Positions 61,948 to 64,000 of a DNA stretch of 64,000 nt are shown in pieces (positions within the stretch are counted from its first letter, which is position 1; each line of letters opens with the position of its first letter). The stretch comes from JBBRGK01 sp036741355 (GTDB lineage: Bacteria; Chloroflexota; Dehalococcoidia; CAUJGQ01), in contig DAINSK010000007.1 in assembly GCA_036741355.1 (NCBI GenBank), positions 35,932-99,931 of the forward strand, read 5' to 3'. The translations under genes and the position numbers were made by a program. The notes beneath the pieces are model-generated. The model was not told the origin of the DNA and searched no databases. It was given only the letters and a program-made list of their open reading frames with translations.

Positions 61948-62319
61948 TTAGCGCCAGGCCAGTGCGTTCTTGCGCCATGCGTACAGCAATCCCAGCATGA
62001 GGATGCCGATGAAGACGACTGCCTCGACGAAGCCGAAGACCGCTAGCTGCCGAAATGCGACCGCCCAGGGGTAGAGAAATATCGTTTCGATGTCGAAGAC
62101 CACAAATAGCAGCGCGAATACGTAGTACCCGACGTGAAACTGCACCCACGACGGCCCCTCGGTTTCTACGCCGCATTCATAGGTGTCGAGCTTGACCGAG
62201 TTCGGGACCTTGGGGCGAATCTTGACGAGGCCGAGGAAGAAGGAGACGACCAGCGCAGTACCAGGCAGGGCAACGCCGATCGCGAGCAGAAACCCCAGGT
62301 GTCCCCAATCCGCCAGCAC
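61948..62319 (-). CDS. nuoA: NADH-quinone oxidoreductase subunit A
   Basis: 123 residues from GTG 62319; the frame is open to 62433 but that part is not NuoA-like. Three helices with KLDTYECGVETEG (the TM1-2 loop Cys) and VGYYVFALLFVVFDIETIFLYPW. First gene of the operon. The 230 bp upstream hold its promoter region; no clear boxes were assigned. Confidence 0.94.
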   Translation of the reverse strand: MLADWGHLGFLLAIGVALPGTALVVSFFLGLVKIRPKVPNSVKLDTYECGVETEGPSWVQFHVGYYVFALLFVVFDIETIFLYPWAVAFRQLAVFGFVEAVVFIGILMLGLLYAWRKNALAWR

Positions 62320-62549
62320 CGCGCGCCCCCGATTTCGTTTGTGAATTCTGTCGCTTTCGCTGGCGCAACTATAGCATGGGGGTTGGGAGCGAACAAACGC
62401 GGGGGCCGTAAGCAGTCGAGCGCCGCCGAACACCGCGCGACGAGTGGTAGCCGAGCGATGTCAAGACAGCGGACCCGCCTGAAGCGCGTGTTGACACTGT
62501 AGCCGGGGATGGCAGGCACCGCTGGGTAGCCGCCGCGTCCCCGCCCCGC

Positions 62550-64000
62550 TCACGCCTTCAGCACATCCCGATGGGAGAGCGCCTGGGCGAGCGCCGGCTG
62601 CATCTTCATCGCGCGGAACTCACCGATGGCAAGGTCCAGGTGCTCCTGCGCCTCCCGTTGCTCCGCACCGTCGCCCTCAAGCAGCAGCTCGGCCAGGGCA
62701 AGGTGCGTGAGTGCCGTCTCCGGCCGGCCGCGGACGCGCGCCGCCACCGCCAGCGCCTGCGCATAGCGGGCCCTGGCGCCTGCACGGTCGCCCTGCAGCG
62801 CCGCCAGCGCCCCCAGGTAGCGGGCGGTGCAGGTCATGGTGAAGAAATCAATCGTTTCCCCGTAGTCCACGTCGCCTGCAAGCGCTGCTGCCGCCAGGTT
62901 CCCGACCGTGGCCTCACCGAGCGTGACCGCGGTGATGAGCGCAAGCATCAGCTCGACCTCGCCGCCCTGGCGCTCCTGGAGCACCGCACTGAACGCCTGC
63001 AGTTGCGTCCGCACCTCCTCGCCGCGCCCGGCATGGGCGAGCAGCATCATCCGGAGTGCGGAGTTTAGCGGCATCGACTCCGCTCCGGCGAGCTGCTGGG
63101 CCAGCGGCAGTTCGCGCAGCGCCTCCTCTGCCCTGCCGAGGTAGACGAGTGGCATCATGCGCACGCCCGTTGCCTGAAACCGCCCGGAGACGGGTGTGCC
63201 GAGCTCCTCGCCCCGCCGGAGCAGCGTGTCGCCGAGCGCCAGCGCCTCGTCGAACCGGCCGTCGAGCGCCACCAGGCGGGCGCGATGGGTCATCGCCCAG
63301 AGTCCCCGCTGCGCATCGCCGCTGCGCTCGACATACCGTTCCAGTCTCCGGATTTGCTCCTCCGCGTCGTCCCGGCGCCCAGCGGACAGAAACAGGAAGA
63401 AGAGCAAGTCGATGAGCAGCAGCGAGCCTTCATCCGCGGGGTTCTCGGTCAGATGCGCGAACTCGCCGGCGGCCAGCAGCCGCTGCTGCCGGTCGCTGGG
63501 TCGACCGTCGCCCGAAATTAAGGCTGCCGCCGCTGCGTACGATAGGGCCGCGGGGTCGCCGAGCGTACGGGCAAGCGCCAGGGCCCGGGTCCCCAGCTCC
63601 CAGGCCTCAGCGTGCCGGCCGCTCAAGTGAAGGACTTGTGCCCGCCGCGCATCTGCCCAGACGCGCTCCACCGTGCCGGGCTGCGCCAGCCGGTCCAGCC
63701 GCTCGCCCCACGCCAGGTACTCTGGCGTGAGTGCCTGCGTTGTCGCGCCGAACCGCTGCAGCGCCTGCAGGACGAGGACGCAGGCACGCCCGGCGCGGCG
63801 CAGATCGCCAAGCTCCTCCGCGAGGCGCACGGCGCGGGGGGCGACCTCGTCCACGATGGCCCGCAGGTCGCTGGTGTACAGCGTCGCGGCAGCAAGGTCC
63901 AGCAGCAGCGAGCAGAGCTTGTCTTTGTCGTCCGGGGCCAACACGTCCTGCACGTCCACGGCCTGCCGCAGCAGCCGCACCGCCTCCCCGTAGGCGTACA
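62550..64000 (-). CDS. TPR-rich protein, C-terminal part (runs off the window)
   Basis: At least 483 residues of helical repeats with recurring TPR-like features (AALQGDRAGARARYAQALAVA, LSGRHAEAWELGTRALALAR, MTHRARLVALDGRFDEALALGD). The frame is open through the right edge, so the start and any N-terminal ATPase or cyclase domain are outside. The ending FRAMKMQPALAQALSHRDVLKA resembles the C-termini of TPR/AAA regulators and adenylate-cyclase-linked proteins. Its GC content is very high. Divergence of function cannot be judged from this part. Confidence 0.7.
   Translation of the reverse strand, partial: YAYGEAVRLLRQAVDVQDVLAPDDKDKLCSLLLDLAAATLYTSDLRAIVDEVAPRAVRLAEELGDLRRAGRACVLVLQALQRFGATTQALTPEYLAWGERLDRLAQPGTVERVWADARRAQVLHLSGRHAEAWELGTRALALARTLGDPAALSYAAAAALISGDGRPSDRQQRLLAAGEFAHLTENPADEGSLLLIDLLFFLFLSAGRRDDAEEQIRRLERYVERSGDAQRGLWAMTHRARLVALDGRFDEALALGDTLLRRGEELGTPVSGRFQATGVRMMPLVYLGRAEEALRELPLAQQLAGAESMPLNSALRMMLLAHAGRGEEVRTQLQAFSAVLQERQGGEVELMLALITAVTLGEATVGNLAAAALAGDVDYGETIDFFTMTCTARYLGALAALQGDRAGARARYAQALAVAARVRGRPETALTHLALAELLLEGDGAEQREAQEHLDLAIGEFRAMKMQPALAQALSHRDVLKA

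Noticed and set aside
1..64000. CRISPR array
   Set aside because: No regularly spaced direct repeats with unique spacers were seen.

Overview
The window reads as a metagenome-assembled fragment of a high-GC, probably Chloroflexota genome (Thermomicrobia-like by overall feel). An actinobacterial relative is the main alternative. Pointers are an F420-type luciferase-like monooxygenase, class III CoA-transferases, a large LuxR/AAA regulator, a complex I operon split from its electron-input genes, a multi-hairpin interspersed repeat, and frequent GTG/TTG starts with 4-nt translational overlaps. A run of 100 N at 3395-3494 is flanked by two identical 55-bp copies, which points to a scaffolding artefact. 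No rRNA, CRISPR array, integrase or transposase was seen.

Layout. 1-3.4 kb: purine genes purQ and purL (cut by the left edge) on the minus strand with an EamA transporter between them, then a DUF7662-like gene and an HD-domain relative of CCA-adding enzymes. 3.7-17.7 kb: mixed metabolic genes (enoyl-CoA hydratase, secreted M23/SH3b protein, DinB, LLM oxidoreductase, PLP aminotransferase with an overlapping beta-propeller gene, Sir2 deacylase, tandem-fused CoA-transferase, tyrosinase), one tRNA-Glu and a YifB/ComM ATPase.

17.8-28.7 kb: an accessory island, parts of it AT-richer, that looks like a defence island. It holds a HEPN gene overlapping a pair of duplicated small genes, a frameshifted MmeI-like restriction-modification enzyme, a TIR-effector protein, an ApeA-like HEPN protein and a TIGR02391-like HEPN protein. 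It also holds small orphan genes and short repeats. 28.9-37 kb: GYD protein, methyltransferase, cupin, a 1,000-residue LAL regulator and a membrane/PLC-like protein split by one in-frame TGA.

37.2-52 kb: housekeeping. rsh faces a plus-strand run hisS-prfA-prmC-rsmI-metG-tatD-polyprenyl synthase. This converges on a minus-strand block (ybeY-dnaX-ybaB-recR-recO, then fmdB). 52.7-62.3 kb: a minus-strand respiratory complex I operon, nuoA-C-D-H-J-K-(small protein)-L-M-N. It lacks nuoB and nuoI, the two iron-sulfur subunits of the connecting module. The window ends inside a TPR-rich protein.

The most promising novelty is the HEPN plus duplicated-partner module at 17850-18964 and the surrounding HEPN/TIR island. 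The missing nuoB/nuoI, the stop-split membrane phosphodiesterase and the multi-hairpin repeat are separate points of interest.
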